Assembly: GCA_020161615.1 (NCBI GenBank)
Contig: JAIUPD010000002.1
Span: 248,001-312,000 of the forward strand
Length of the DNA stretch: 64,000 nucleotides
Origin: Pseudomonadota bacterium
GTDB taxonomy: Bacteria > Pseudomonadota > Alphaproteobacteria > Rhodobacterales > Rhodobacteraceae
Direction of reading: 5' to 3'
Within the stretch, counting starts at the first letter, position 1. Each line of letters opens with the position of its first letter. A program made the position numbers and the translations under genes. Below, piece by piece: positions 53,382-62,479 of this stretch. The notes under the pieces were generated by a model. It made no database searches, was not told where the DNA came from, and saw only the letters and a list, made by a program, of their open reading frames with translations.

Positions 53382-53758
53382 GGGCGGGGCGTGTCCGCGA
53401 CGACCTCAGCCAGAGAGACGAGCACGGCCGAGATTTCGGCCTTCAGAGGGGCGGTCACCGCGGCAAGGGCAACGGGCGAGAGCCCCTGCGCCACGGCATC
53501 GACGCTGCGCGCCATTTCCGCCAGCCGCCCGGCGCCGACGGTCGCAGCCAGCCCCTTCAGCTCATGTGCGGCACGGCCGACCTCGTGGGGTGTGCCGTGA
53601 TCAAGGACGGCCCGCAACCGCGCGAAATCCGCCTCAAGCTGCGCGCCGAGGGCGGCACGCAGTGTTTCATCACCCATGGCGAAGAGGGCTTCTAACACGG
53701 CCCGGTCAAAGGCCGGTGGCGTGGTGTCTGGCGAGCCCATGGGAAAGCGATCTTCCAT
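53378..53758 (-). CDS. Hpt-domain histidine phosphotransfer protein (LuxU-like)
   Basis: A 126-residue helical protein with the Hpt motif GRAAHELKGLAATVGA; His65 is the phospho-acceptor. Start ATG at 53758; M7 at 53740 is possible. Overlap with the sigma-54 response regulator suggests it passes phosphate to that regulator's Asp58, as LuxU does to LuxO. The cognate hybrid kinase is not in the neighbourhood. Confidence 0.88.
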   Translation of the reverse strand: MEDRFPMGSPDTTPPAFDRAVLEALFAMGDETLRAALGAQLEADFARLRAVLDHGTPHEVGRAAHELKGLAATVGAGRLAEMARSVDAVAQGLSPVALAAVTAPLKAEISAVLVSLAEVVADTPRP

Positions 53759-53851
53759 AGTCGTTTGTTATTACTCTTTTTACCCACACTAACCTTAGAT
53801 TGCGGCGGATCGGGGGCACAATCAAGGGATGAAATCCACCAACCGATGCAA

Positions 53852-53881
53852 GACGCCCCGTCGACGGTGCGGCGGGGCGTC
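53852..53881 (-). terminator. terminator of prpE
   Basis: GACGCCCCG (53852-53860) pairs with CGGGGCGTC (53873-53881). On the minus strand it follows the prpE stop by 21 bases and is followed by TTGCATCGG. Confidence 0.7.
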
Positions 53882-53902
53882 ATGAACACGTGAAATTTTG
53901 CT

Positions 53903-55795
53903 TCAGCTTCGGGCATATCCCAATGTTTTCAGGGCTGAGCGTATTTCGTCCAGAATCGCCGGGTCATCGATCGTCGCAGGTGTCTTGAAGGCCTCGCCAT
54001 CGGCGATCTTTACCATGGTCGCGCGCAGAATCTTGCCCGAGCGGGTCTTGGGCAGGCGGTCCACGACGCAGGCCAGCTTGAAGGCCGCGACCGGGCCGAT
54101 CTGGTCGCGCACCAACGCCACGCATTCCTTGATCACCTCGGCATGCGGGCGGTTGGTGCCCTTGTTGAGGCACAGGAAGCCCATGGGCAGCTGGCCCTTC
54201 AATTCGTCCGCGACCCCGATGACCGCGCATTCGCCGACATCGGGATGCGAGGCGAGGATTTCCTCCATCGCGCCGGTCGACAGGCGATGCCCGGCGACGT
54301 TGATCACGTCATCGGTGCGGGCCATGATATAGACATAGCCCTGCTCGTCGATATAACCTGCGTCGCCCGTCTCGTAATATCCCGGGAAGGTGGTGAGATA
54401 GGATTTGCGGAACCGCTCTTCGGCGTTCCACAGCGTCGGCAGCGTACCGGGGGGCAGCGGCAATTTGATCGCGATGGCGCCCAGCTGGCCGGGGGGCAGG
54501 GGATGCCCGCCCTCGTCCAGCACCTGCACGTCATAGCCCGGCATGGCGACGGTGGGCGAGCCCACCTTGACCGGCAAGAGTTCGATCCCCAGCGGGTTCC
54601 CGGCGATGGCCCAGCCGGTTTCGGTCTGCCACCAATGGTCGATGACCGGCACGCCCAGATGCTGCTGCGCCCATTCGATGGTGGCGGGGTCTGCCCGTTC
54701 GCCCGCCAGGAACAGCGCCTGCAGGTTCTTCAGGTTGTATTCCTTGATGAAGGCGCCGGTCGGATCCTCGCGCTTGATGGCGCGCAGCGCGGTGGGCGCG
54801 GTGAAGAAACTCTTCACCTTGTGGTTCTGGATCACCCGCCAGAAGGTCCCGGCGTCGGGGGTGCCCACGGGCTTCCCCTCGAACACGATGGTCGTGGCGC
54901 CAGCGATCAGCGGCCCGTAGCAGATATAGGAATGCCCCACGACCCAGCCCACGTCCGAGGCGGCCCAGAACACATCCCCGGCCTCGATCTTGTAGAGGTT
55001 GGTCATGGTCCAGTTCAGCGCCACCAGATGTCCGGCGGTGGGACGGATCACGCCCTTGGGCTGCCCGGTGGTGCCCGAGGTATAGAGGACATAGGCCGGA
55101 TGATCGCCCGAGACCGGGACGCATTCCGCAGGCTCCACGCCGTATTGGAAGGTGTGCCAGGCGAAATCCCGGTCCTCGATCAGCTTGGCCACTTCCTGCT
55201 CGCGCTGGAAAATCACCGTGAAGGCGGGTTTGTGCTGTGCGGCGTCGATGGCGGCGTCGAGGAGGGGCTTGTAATGCACGACCCGTCCCGGTTCCAACCC
55301 GCAGGAGGCGGCGATGATCGCCTTCGGCTTGGCATCGTCGATGCGCACGGCCAGTTCATGCGCGGCGAAACCGCCGAACACCACCGAATGCACCGCGCCG
55401 AGGCGGGCGCAGGCCAGCATCGCCTCCAGCGCCTCGGGGATCATCGGCATGTAGATGATGACGCGATCGCCCTTTTCCACCCCCTTCGCCCTGAGCGCTC
55501 CGGCGAGGCTCGCCACCCGGTCGCGCAATTCGCGGTAGGTGATGCCCTTGGTGGCATGGGTGATCGGGCTGTCGTGGATGATCGCCAGCTGCTCGCCCCG
55601 CCCGGCTTCGACATGGCGGTCCACGGCGTTCCAGCAGGTGTTGACCTGCGCGTCCTTGAACCATTCATAGAGGGGGGCCTTCTCGGCGAACAGCGCCCGC
55701 GACGGGGCCGACACCCAGTCGATCGCCTGCGCCTGTTCCATCCAGAACCCTTCCGGGTCGGTGATCGAGCGCCGATAGACGTCTGCGTAGCTCAT
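53903..55795 (-). CDS. prpE: propionyl-CoA synthetase
   Basis: A 630-residue ANL ligase of the acetyl/propionyl-CoA synthetase branch that activates propionate. Landmarks: MSYADVYRRSITDPEGFWMEQ start, AYVLYTSGTTGQPKGVIRPTAG near residue 230 (ends quoted; loop is YTSGTTGQPKG), DHWWQTETGW near 380, and RLPKTRSGKILRATM near 580 with the adenylation and acetylation Lys. TTTGCAAA motifs upstream fit propionyl-CoA regulation. Acetate may also be a substrate. Confidence 0.93.
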   Translation of the reverse strand: MSYADVYRRSITDPEGFWMEQAQAIDWVSAPSRALFAEKAPLYEWFKDAQVNTCWNAVDRHVEAGRGEQLAIIHDSPITHATKGITYRELRDRVASLAGALRAKGVEKGDRVIIYMPMIPEALEAMLACARLGAVHSVVFGGFAAHELAVRIDDAKPKAIIAASCGLEPGRVVHYKPLLDAAIDAAQHKPAFTVIFQREQEVAKLIEDRDFAWHTFQYGVEPAECVPVSGDHPAYVLYTSGTTGQPKGVIRPTAGHLVALNWTMTNLYKIEAGDVFWAASDVGWVVGHSYICYGPLIAGATTIVFEGKPVGTPDAGTFWRVIQNHKVKSFFTAPTALRAIKREDPTGAFIKEYNLKNLQALFLAGERADPATIEWAQQHLGVPVIDHWWQTETGWAIAGNPLGIELLPVKVGSPTVAMPGYDVQVLDEGGHPLPPGQLGAIAIKLPLPPGTLPTLWNAEERFRKSYLTTFPGYYETGDAGYIDEQGYVYIMARTDDVINVAGHRLSTGAMEEILASHPDVGECAVIGVADELKGQLPMGFLCLNKGTNRPHAEVIKECVALVRDQIGPVAAFKLACVVDRLPKTRSGKILRATMVKIADGEAFKTPATIDDPAILDEIRSALKTLGYARS

Positions 55796-55890
55796 GGAAA
55801 ATCCCTCCTCATCCTGCGCCTGAATTACGCCCCCCGCCGCGCGTCACGCAACTCTGTTACCGAATGTCAGTCAGGATGCAGGCGCAGAAA

Positions 55891-55980
55891 TTTGCAGAAC
55901 GGGACCGAATGTCGCAGCAAACCTTTGCAAACCCGGCTGGAAAGCCGGGGCTTTGCGATCGGCGCGCAGAGGTTTGCAAA
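55891..55980. promoter_or_regulatory. TTTGCAAA motif cluster upstream of prpE (ScfR/PccR-type operator candidate)
   Basis: Perfect palindromes TTTGCAAA at 55924-55931 and 55973-55980, with degenerate TTTGCAGA (55891-55898), GCAGCAAA (55914-55921, inverted orientation) and TTTGCGAT (55952-55959). TTTGCAAA-N4-TTTGCAAA is the site of PccR, a short-chain fatty acyl-CoA regulator of Rhodobacter sphaeroides. Spacing here differs (2 to 41 bases between copies). Located 96-185 bases upstream of prpE. Confidence 0.65.
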
Positions 55981-56031
55981 CAGGCCTCGGAAGGTCGCCG
56001 CCGTGATTCCATTGGCTCTGCCGGACAGCAA

Positions 56032-56060
56032 AACGGGCGCGGGAAGACCCCGCGCCCGTT
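56032..56060 (-). terminator. terminator of the outer-membrane protein gene
   Basis: AACGGGCGCGGG (56032-56043) pairs perfectly with CCCGCGCCCGTT (56049-56060), 5-base loop. On the minus strand TTTTGCTG follows. It separates the barrel gene from the prpE promoter region. Confidence 0.85.
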
Positions 56061-56080
56061 CGGTCATGCCCGGTGCTGCG

Positions 56081-56839
56081 TCAGAACCGGTAGTTCAGCA
56101 TGGCGCGGAAAGTGTGGACCGAGGTGTCGAAGCCGACGTCCAGCGTGTCGCCGCCCACCAGCGGGCCGTTGTAGAACGTATAGCGCTGCATGGCGTTGTA
56201 GCGGTATTCCAGGCCCAGGCTGAGGTGGTCGTTCAGCATGGTTTCCATGCCGATGCCGACCGCCATGCCGTTGAGGCTGAAGTCGTAGTTCCCGTTTACC
56301 ACCGGCACGGCATTGACCGTGAGGTTGTAGGCGCCCGAGAAGTTGCCGCGGGTGACGCCCAGCAGGCCATAGACCATGGTGTTCGGCGAGGTCAGATAGC
56401 CCAGCCGCCCCGACAGGCTGTACATCGACGACACCCGCAAGTCGTAAGTGCCGGAAATGGTGTTCGGCCCGAAGGCGATGTTCAGCGCGGTGTCGTTGGT
56501 GATGCCCGACCCCATCGCGTCGATCTGGGCGCCCAGCACCCAGTTGTTCGACATCTGGTGGTTATAGCCACCCTGCAGCCCGAAGACGACGCCCTGGGCG
56601 CCGAGATCGGGCAGGTTGAGGGCGGCCGTCAGCGGAATCCCCGGGTTGTCGTAGGTGCCGCCGATGTCGTAATTGGCCGAGCCGAACCCTAGGCTGCCAC
56701 CGGCGTAGAAACCGGTCCAGCTGGTGGTGGCCGGCAATTGCGCGATGGTCATCGGCGGTGGCACCGCCGCCGGCCCGGATGCACTGGCCATGGATGCGGT
56801 GAAAACCAGCGCGGCAGCGCTTGTCAAAGTCCTTTTCAT
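56081..56839 (-). CDS. outer-membrane beta-barrel protein (Omp25/31-like)
   Basis: A 252-residue protein with a signal peptide (MKRTLTSAAALVFTASMASA) and a beta-barrel: WTGFYAGGSLGFG start, alternating strands such as GVVFGLQGGYNHQMSNNWVLGAQ, LSGRLGYLTSPNTMVYGLLG, LSLGLEYRYNAM, and a terminal FRAMLNYRF ending in Phe for BAM recognition. Length fits an 8-strand barrel. Role (structural, adhesion) is not resolved. Confidence 0.85.
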   Translation of the reverse strand: MKRTLTSAAALVFTASMASASGPAAVPPPMTIAQLPATTSWTGFYAGGSLGFGSANYDIGGTYDNPGIPLTAALNLPDLGAQGVVFGLQGGYNHQMSNNWVLGAQIDAMGSGITNDTALNIAFGPNTISGTYDLRVSSMYSLSGRLGYLTSPNTMVYGLLGVTRGNFSGAYNLTVNAVPVVNGNYDFSLNGMAVGIGMETMLNDHLSLGLEYRYNAMQRYTFYNGPLVGGDTLDVGFDTSVHTFRAMLNYRF

Positions 56840-56980
56840 TCCCTTCCCCCACAGAAAGGTCGGCCAAAGGGCCGAACCGAGATAGCTCGATCTTCAGGGG
56901 TGGATCCCCTGTCGAGTGATTCAATTATCTGAATGTGTTGTTGGGGTTGAAATCACAAAGTGACGCAGGGGCAAGGTGAA

Positions 56981-57012
56981 GGGTCTGTGTGGCCATCATG
57001 TCACACAGACCC
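56981..57012 (-). terminator. terminator of maeB
   Basis: GGGTCTGTGTG (56981-56991) pairs with CACACAGACCC (57002-57012), loop GCCATCATGT. On the minus strand it follows the maeB stop by 22 bases; TTCACC follows rather than a T-tract. Confidence 0.7.
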
Positions 57013-57034
57013 GGTTCCGCGGGGATTGCCGCCG

Positions 57035-59329
57035 TCAGCCGTAATGCGAAACGGGCGTTCCCGCGATGGCGGCGACGTTCAGCAGCCCCCGCGCGGTGAT
57101 CGAGGGGGTGACGATATGCGCCCGGTTGCCCATGCCCATCAGGATCGGCCCGACCTCCAGCCCCTGTGCGCGGGTCTTGAGGATGTTGCGCACGGCGCTG
57201 GCCGCGTCGGTATTGGCGAAGACCAGCACGTTTGCCGCCCCCTCCATCCGCGATTGCGGCATGATCCGCTCACGCAGGGCCGGGTCCAGCGCCGAATCGA
57301 CATGCATCTCGCCCTCGTATTCGAAGTCGAGGCCCATCTGGTCCAGGATCTCCAGCGCGTCGCGCATCCGCCGGCCCGAGGCGGTGTCCATCGTCCCGAA
57401 TTGCGAATGCGAGCAGAGGGCAACCTTCGGCACCACGCCGAAACGCCGCGCATGGCGGGCCGCGCCGATCACGTTGTCGGCGACCTGCTGCGGCGTGGGT
57501 TCGGGGTTCACCTGCGTATCGGCGATGAAGAGCGGCCCGGCCTCGGGCAGGATCATCAGGCTCAGCGCGCCGACCGGGCGCAGCCCGTCCCGCGCCAGCA
57601 CCTGCCGCACGTAGTTCAGATGCCACGAGAATTGTCCGAAGGCGCCGCAGATCAGGCTGTCGGCCTCGCCCCGGTGCACCATGATCGCGCCGATGGCGGT
57701 GGTGTTGGTGCGCAGGATGGCGCGGGCCGTATCCGGGGTGACGCCGCGCCGGGCCATCAGCCCGTGATACGTCTCCCAGTAGTCGCGATAGCGCGGGTCG
57801 TTTTCAGGGTTCACCACCTCGAAATCGCGGCCCGGCTTGATCGGCAGGCCGTAGCGCTCCAGCCGCCGTTCGATCACCTCGGGGCGGCCGATCAGGATCG
57901 GCACCTCGGTGGTTTCCTGCAACACCGCCTGGGCGGCGCGCAGCACGCGCTCATCCTCGCCCTCGGCAAAGACCAGCCGGCGCGAGGCGGCGCGGGCCGC
58001 CTGGAACACCGGCCGCATCATCAGCGCCGAGCGGAACACCGAATGGTCGAGGCTGTTCTTGTAGGCCGCGAGGTCCTCGATGGGTCGCGTGGCGACGCCC
58101 GTTTCCATCGCCGCCTTCGCCACCGACGAGGCGACGACGCCGATCAGCCGCGGATCGAAGGGCTTGGGGATCAGATAGTCGCGCCCGAAGGTCAGCGTCT
58201 CGCCCTGATAGGCCGCCGCCGTCTCGGCCGAGGTCGTGGCGCGGGCGAGTTTCGCGATCCCCTCGACACAGGCCACTTCCATCTCGTCGTTGATGGTCGT
58301 GGCCCCCACATCCAGCGCGCCGCGAAAGATGAAGGGGAAGCAGAGCACGTTGTTGACCTGGTTCGGGAAATCCGACCGTCCGGTGGCCATGATCGCACCC
58401 GTGGCCACGGTATGCACCTCATCCGGCATGATTTCGGGGGTGGGGTTGGCCAGCGCGAAGATGATCGGATCGGCGGCCATCTGCGCCACCATCTCGGGCT
58501 TCAGGACGCCCGGGCCGCTGAGGCCGAGGAACAGATCCGCGCCCGCGATAACCTCGGCCAGCGTGCGCTTGTCGCTCGGCTGGGCAAAGGCGGCCTTTTC
58601 CGGGTTCATGTCCTCGACCCGGCCCTCGTAGACAAGGCCGTGAATGTCGCAAAGCCAGACATTCTCGCGCTTGACGCCCAGTTTCAGCAGCATGTTGAGG
58701 CAGGCGATCCCCGCCGCCCCGCCGCCGGTGGACACTACCTTGATATCGGCGAATTCCCGGTTCGTCAGCTTCAGCGCATTGAGCGCGGCGGCGCCGACGA
58801 CGATGGCAGTGCCATGCTGGTCGTCGTGGAAGACCGGGATCCCCATCCGCTCGCGGCAGATCCGTTCAACGATGAAACAATCCGGCGCCTTGATGTCTTC
58901 GAGGTTGATGGCGCCAAAGGTCGGCTCCAGCGCGCAGACGATATCGGCCAGCTTGTAAGGGTCCGGTTCGTTCAGCTCGATATCGAAGCAATCGATATTG
59001 GCGAATTTCTTGAAGAGGACGGCCTTGCCCTCCATCACCGGTTTTGACGCCAGCGCACCGATATTGCCCAGTCCCAGCACGGCGGTCCCGTTCGAGACCA
59101 CGGCCACCAGATTGCCGCGGCTGGTATAGCGGGCGGCGGTCGAGGGATCGGCCTTGATCTCCAGGCAGGCCTCGGCGACGCCTGGCGAATAGGCCAGGCT
59201 CAGGTCGCGGCCGTTGGCCAGCGGCTTCGTCGCCCGGATCTCCAGTTTCCCGGGTTTGGGGAATTCGTGGTAAAACAGCGCCGCGGCCCGCAGCGCCTGC
59301 CTCGCCTCTTCCTTGTGAGACTCGCTCAT
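57035..59329 (-). CDS. maeB: NADP-dependent malic enzyme with phosphotransacetylase-like domain
   Basis: A 764-residue MaeB-type malic enzyme that converts malate to pyruvate and CO2 with NADP reduction. N-terminal malic domain (1-about 430): [40 protein letters not shown], catalytic region [20 protein letters not shown] and NAD(P) fold [16 protein letters not shown]-terminal about 440-764 is a phosphotransacetylase-like domain ([25 protein letters not shown]-like [18 protein letters not shown]) thought regulatory. ATG at 59329 has GAGGAGG upstream; GTG at 59335 is rejected because it overlaps that site. Confidence 0.95.
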   Translation of the reverse strand: MSESHKEEARQALRAAALFYHEFPKPGKLEIRATKPLANGRDLSLAYSPGVAEACLEIKADPSTAARYTSRGNLVAVVSNGTAVLGLGNIGALASKPVMEGKAVLFKKFANIDCFDIELNEPDPYKLADIVCALEPTFGAINLEDIKAPDCFIVERICRERMGIPVFHDDQHGTAIVVGAAALNALKLTNREFADIKVVSTGGGAAGIACLNMLLKLGVKRENVWLCDIHGLVYEGRVEDMNPEKAAFAQPSDKRTLAEVIAGADLFLGLSGPGVLKPEMVAQMAADPIIFALANPTPEIMPDEVHTVATGAIMATGRSDFPNQVNNVLCFPFIFRGALDVGATTINDEMEVACVEGIAKLARATTSAETAAAYQGETLTFGRDYLIPKPFDPRLIGVVASSVAKAAMETGVATRPIEDLAAYKNSLDHSVFRSALMMRPVFQAARAASRRLVFAEGEDERVLRAAQAVLQETTEVPILIGRPEVIERRLERYGLPIKPGRDFEVVNPENDPRYRDYWETYHGLMARRGVTPDTARAILRTNTTAIGAIMVHRGEADSLICGAFGQFSWHLNYVRQVLARDGLRPVGALSLMILPEAGPLFIADTQVNPEPTPQQVADNVIGAARHARRFGVVPKVALCSHSQFGTMDTASGRRMRDALEILDQMGLDFEYEGEMHVDSALDPALRERIMPQSRMEGAANVLVFANTDAASAVRNILKTRAQGLEVGPILMGMGNRAHIVTPSITARGLLNVAAIAGTPVSHYG

Positions 59330-59466
59330 CGGCACCTCCTCAAATTTGGTTCAGCCTTAAACCATTCCCGGAAAAACGCCAGTGCCCGCTTGCGGATGGT
59401 GGCGTAAACACGCTCTGGACTTCGGACCCGGCCGCGACCAGACTGCCCGCGACAAGGGGGTGAGCC

Positions 59467-60555
59467 ATGACCGAAACCCGGGCCGAGATCCGCCTGCCGA
59501 CGCAGGAATTGCGCAACGACCTGCCGTTCTATACCCGCGAGCTGGGGTTCCGGCTGGACATGATCTATCCGGCCGACGACCCTTCGGTCGCGGTCCTGTC
59601 GGGCCATGGGCTCAGGCTCAGGATCGAGAAGGGCGCGGGTGAGGCCCCTGGCACGCTGCGCCTTCTGACCGACGATCCCGCGCGGCTGGCCGGGCCGCGC
59701 GTGCTGACCGCGCCCAATGGCACGCGGGTCGAGATCGACGATCTGAACCCGCCCCTCGTACTGCCCGAGACCGACCATGCCTTCGTCGTCCGCCGCCTGG
59801 CCGATCAGGCGCCCTGGGTGGTGGGGCGGGCGGGCATGCAGTACCGCGACCTGGTGCCCTCGCGGCTGGGCGGCGCGATGATCGCCAGCCACATCCGCAT
59901 CCCCGACGGCGGGCCGGTGCCCGACATGGTGCATTTCCACCGCGTCGGCTTTCAGCTCATTTTCTGCGTCAAGGGCTGGGTCGATGTCCTCTACGAGGAT
60001 CAGGGCGGCATGCGCCGTCTCAACGCCGGCGATTGCTTCATCCAGCCGCCCGAGATCCGCCATCGGGTCTGCGAGGCTTCGGACGGAATCGAGGTGATCG
60101 AGATTGGCGTGCCGGCCGAGCATGTGACCGAGATCGACCACCTGATGACCTTGCCCACGCCGCAGCTTCGCCCTGACCGTGAATGGCAGGGGCAGCGTTT
60201 CGTCCATAACATTGGCGCCGAGGGCCGTTATCATCCCTTCCGCCTCCCCGGGTTTCAGGCCCGTGATACCACGATTGACCGGAATACGCGCGGGGTTGCA
60301 TCGGTGATGGTTGCGCGCCCCGACGGCAGCCCGACCCGCTGGACCCGACACAAGGGTGATATCCTGTTCACCTATGTCATGGCGGGCGGCCTGACGCTGG
60401 AGGGCGAGGGCAAGGACCCGTTCCGCCTGGCCGAGGGCGACGCTTTCGTCCTCCCTCCGGGCCTCGCCACCCGCTACGCCGATCCGACGCCGGATCTGGA
60501 ACTGCTGGAGGTCACGCTGCCCGGGAACCCCGACACCGAAATTCTGCCCGACTGA
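59467..60555 (+). CDS. VOC (glyoxalase-like) plus bicupin fusion protein
   Basis: A 362-residue protein. Residues 1-100 look like half a glyoxalase/VOC module (LPTQELRNDLPFYTRELGFRL). Residues about 110-240 are a cupin with metal ligands in MVHFHRVGFQLIFC and PPEIRHRV. Residues about 255-355 are a second cupin (GDILFTYVMAGGLTLEGEG, GDAFVLPPGLATRY) without the ligand His. A metal-binding dioxygenase- or isomerase-like role is conceivable; no assigned function. ATG at 59467 follows AGGGGGTGAGCC. Confidence 0.75.
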   Translation: MTETRAEIRLPTQELRNDLPFYTRELGFRLDMIYPADDPSVAVLSGHGLRLRIEKGAGEAPGTLRLLTDDPARLAGPRVLTAPNGTRVEIDDLNPPLVLPETDHAFVVRRLADQAPWVVGRAGMQYRDLVPSRLGGAMIASHIRIPDGGPVPDMVHFHRVGFQLIFCVKGWVDVLYEDQGGMRRLNAGDCFIQPPEIRHRVCEASDGIEVIEIGVPAEHVTEIDHLMTLPTPQLRPDREWQGQRFVHNIGAEGRYHPFRLPGFQARDTTIDRNTRGVASVMVARPDGSPTRWTRHKGDILFTYVMAGGLTLEGEGKDPFRLAEGDAFVLPPGLATRYADPTPDLELLEVTLPGNPDTEILPD

Positions 60556-60589
60556 CGCTTTCCCGACTGGCCCACCCCGGCGCCCGCCC

Positions 60590-60610
60590 TTTCATTCTGC
60601 CCCAAATACG
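60590..60610. repeat. TTTCATTCTGC..AAATAC intergenic motif
   Basis: TTTCATTCTGCCCCAAATAC, related to 23107-23168 and 26734-26759. It precedes the large hairpin at 60639. Confidence 0.5.
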
Positions 60611-60638
60611 CCCTTGCCCGCGTGCCACGGGCGCGGCG

Positions 60639-60698
60639 GCCGAGGCGCCCCGGACAGGCTTCCTCCTGCCTATCCCCCGTGTCCGGGGCCCCTCGGGC
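60639..60698. other. 60-base imperfect hairpin between the bicupin gene and cdd
   Basis: GCCGAGGCGCCCCGGACA (60639-60656) pairs, with one or two bulges, with TGTCCGGGGCCCCTCGGGC (60680-60698). It is much longer than a simple terminator. It may end the bicupin transcript or lie in the cdd leader, 76 bases before cdd. Confidence 0.6.
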
Positions 60699-60773
60699 GC
60701 CGGCAGGGCTTGCATCGCCCCCGTCGCTGGGCAAAGCTGGATCAAACGGTCAAACTTAGCCGGGACCCTCCTC

Positions 60774-61178
60774 ATGACGCCTTCCCACGACCTGCTCGAA
60801 GCCGCTCTCGCCGTTCGTGAGCGGGCCTATGTCCCCTATTCGCGCTTCAAGGTTGGCGCGGCGATCCGGGCCGGGTCGGGCGTGATCTACCGGGGCTGCA
60901 ACGTCGAGAATGTGGCCTATCCCGAGGGCACCTGTGCCGAGGCCGGGGCCATTGCCGCCATGGTCGCAGGCGGCGACACCCGCATCGCCGAGATCGTCGT
61001 CGTGGCCGATTCCGAGACGCCCACCACGCCCTGCGGCGGCTGCCGCCAGAAGATCCGCGAATTCGCCGGGCCCGAGGCGCGGATCACCATGGCCACGCTC
61101 GACGGGGCGGCGATGACCATGACCATGACCGAACTCCTGCCGGGCGCCTTCGGCCCCGAGCATATGGACCGGGCGTGA
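60774..61178 (+). CDS. cdd: cytidine deaminase
   Basis: A 134-residue zinc enzyme that deaminates cytidine and deoxycytidine. VPYSRFKVGAAI near residue 20 for substrate binding, CNVENVAYPEGTCAEAGAIA (zinc Cys and catalytic Glu in TCAEAGA, near 53), and PCGGCRQKIREF (two zinc Cys near 85). First gene of a nucleoside salvage cluster; no clear ribosome-binding site before its ATG. Confidence 0.94.
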   Translation: MTPSHDLLEAALAVRERAYVPYSRFKVGAAIRAGSGVIYRGCNVENVAYPEGTCAEAGAIAAMVAGGDTRIAEIVVVADSETPTTPCGGCRQKIREFAGPEARITMATLDGAAMTMTMTELLPGAFGPEHMDRA

Positions 61179-62479
61179 TGGACGCGCGCGCGGTCATCGA
61201 ATCGGTACGCGACGGACGCGCGTCGGCCGAGGAGATGGCCTGGTTCGCGCGTGGGCTGGCCAGCGGCAAGGTCACCGATGCGCAGGCCGGGGCCTTTGCC
61301 ATGGCGGTGCTGCTCAAGGGTCTGCCCGAGGAGTGCCGCGTTGCCCTGACAAGCGCCATGCGCGATTCGGGCGATGTGCTGACTTGGGATCTGCCGGGCC
61401 CGGTGGTCGACAAGCATTCGACCGGCGGGGTGGGGGATTCGATCAGCCTGCTTCTGGCGCCGGCGCTCGCCTGTTGCGGGGCCTATGTGCCGATGGTCTC
61501 GGGGCGGGGCTTGGGCCATACCGGCGGCACGCTCGACAAGCTGGAGGCGATCCCGGGCTATAACGTCGATGTCTCGGAACCCCGGCTGCGCGCCCTGATG
61601 CGCGAGACGCGCTGCGCCATCGTTTCAGCCTCCAGCCGCATCGCCCCGGCCGACAAACGCCTTTATGCCATCCGCGACGTGACCGGCACGGTGGAAAGCC
61701 TCGACCTGATCACCGCCTCGATCCTGTCCAAGAAGCTGGCAGCGGGGTTGCAGGTGCTGGTCCTCGACGTGAAACAGGGTTCGGGCGCCTTCCTGCCCGG
61801 CGTCGATCAGGCCCGGGCGCTGGCCCGTTCGCTGGTCGATACGGCGAACGGGGCCGGGTGCCGGACCTCGGCGCTCATCACTGACATGGACCGCCCGCTG
61901 GCCCTGACCGCGGGCAACGCGCTGGAGGTGGCCGAGGTGATGGACACCCTGACCCTGCGCGCCCCGACGCCCCGGCTGCTGGACCTGACCTGCGCGCTGT
62001 CGGGTGAGATCCTGTTCCTGGCCAAGCTCGCCCCCAGCGCCGAGGCGGGCGCGGCCAGGATCCGCGCCGCCATCGAGGACGGGCGCGCCGCCGAGCGTTT
62101 CGGCCAGATGGTCGCGGCACAAGGCGGTCCCGCCGATTTCGTCGAGCGCTACGCGGGCCTCCTGCCCGAGGCGCCGGTGATCCGCGAGGTTCCGGCGCCC
62201 GGCCCCGGCATCGTCGCCGCCATCGACACCCGCGCCGTGGGGACGGCGGTAGTGCATCTGGGCGGCGGGCGGCTGGCGGGCGGGGATGCGGTCGATCCGC
62301 GCGTCGGCTTCTCGGCGCTGGCCGAGCCCGGCGCCTCGGTCGGACCGGGCGCGCCGCTGGCGATGGTCCATGCCGCCAGCGAAGATGCGGCCGAGGCCGC
62401 CATCGCCGTGCTGCAACAAGCCTATCGTCTGGGCGAGGCGCCGGCTCCGGTGGCGCTGGTGCAGGAGCGGGTGGCATGA
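61178..62479 (+). CDS. deoA: thymidine phosphorylase
   Basis: A 433-residue pyrimidine-nucleoside phosphorylase. Phosphate and substrate sites: DKHSTGGVGDSISLLLAPAL near residue 81, GRGLGHTGGTLDKLEAIPGY near 110, ISASSRIAPADKRLYAIRDV-like SASSRIAPADKRLYAIRDV near 150, and KQGSGAFLPGVDQA near 191. Start ATG at 61178 overlaps the cdd stop by one base. Gives 2-deoxyribose-1-phosphate for DeoB. Confidence 0.95.
   Translation: MDARAVIESVRDGRASAEEMAWFARGLASGKVTDAQAGAFAMAVLLKGLPEECRVALTSAMRDSGDVLTWDLPGPVVDKHSTGGVGDSISLLLAPALACCGAYVPMVSGRGLGHTGGTLDKLEAIPGYNVDVSEPRLRALMRETRCAIVSASSRIAPADKRLYAIRDVTGTVESLDLITASILSKKLAAGLQVLVLDVKQGSGAFLPGVDQARALARSLVDTANGAGCRTSALITDMDRPLALTAGNALEVAEVMDTLTLRAPTPRLLDLTCALSGEILFLAKLAPSAEAGAARIRAAIEDGRAAERFGQMVAAQGGPADFVERYAGLLPEAPVIREVPAPGPGIVAAIDTRAVGTAVVHLGGGRLAGGDAVDPRVGFSALAEPGASVGPGAPLAMVHAASEDAAEAAIAVLQQAYRLGEAPAPVALVQERVA

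Noticed and set aside
54143..56692. 849-codon plus-strand open frame
   Set aside because: It runs antisense to prpE and across its promoter. Composition is a shadow of GC-rich coding; no ribosome-binding site or family motifs.
56960..59047. 695-codon plus-strand open frame
   Set aside because: Antisense to maeB with no domain similarity.
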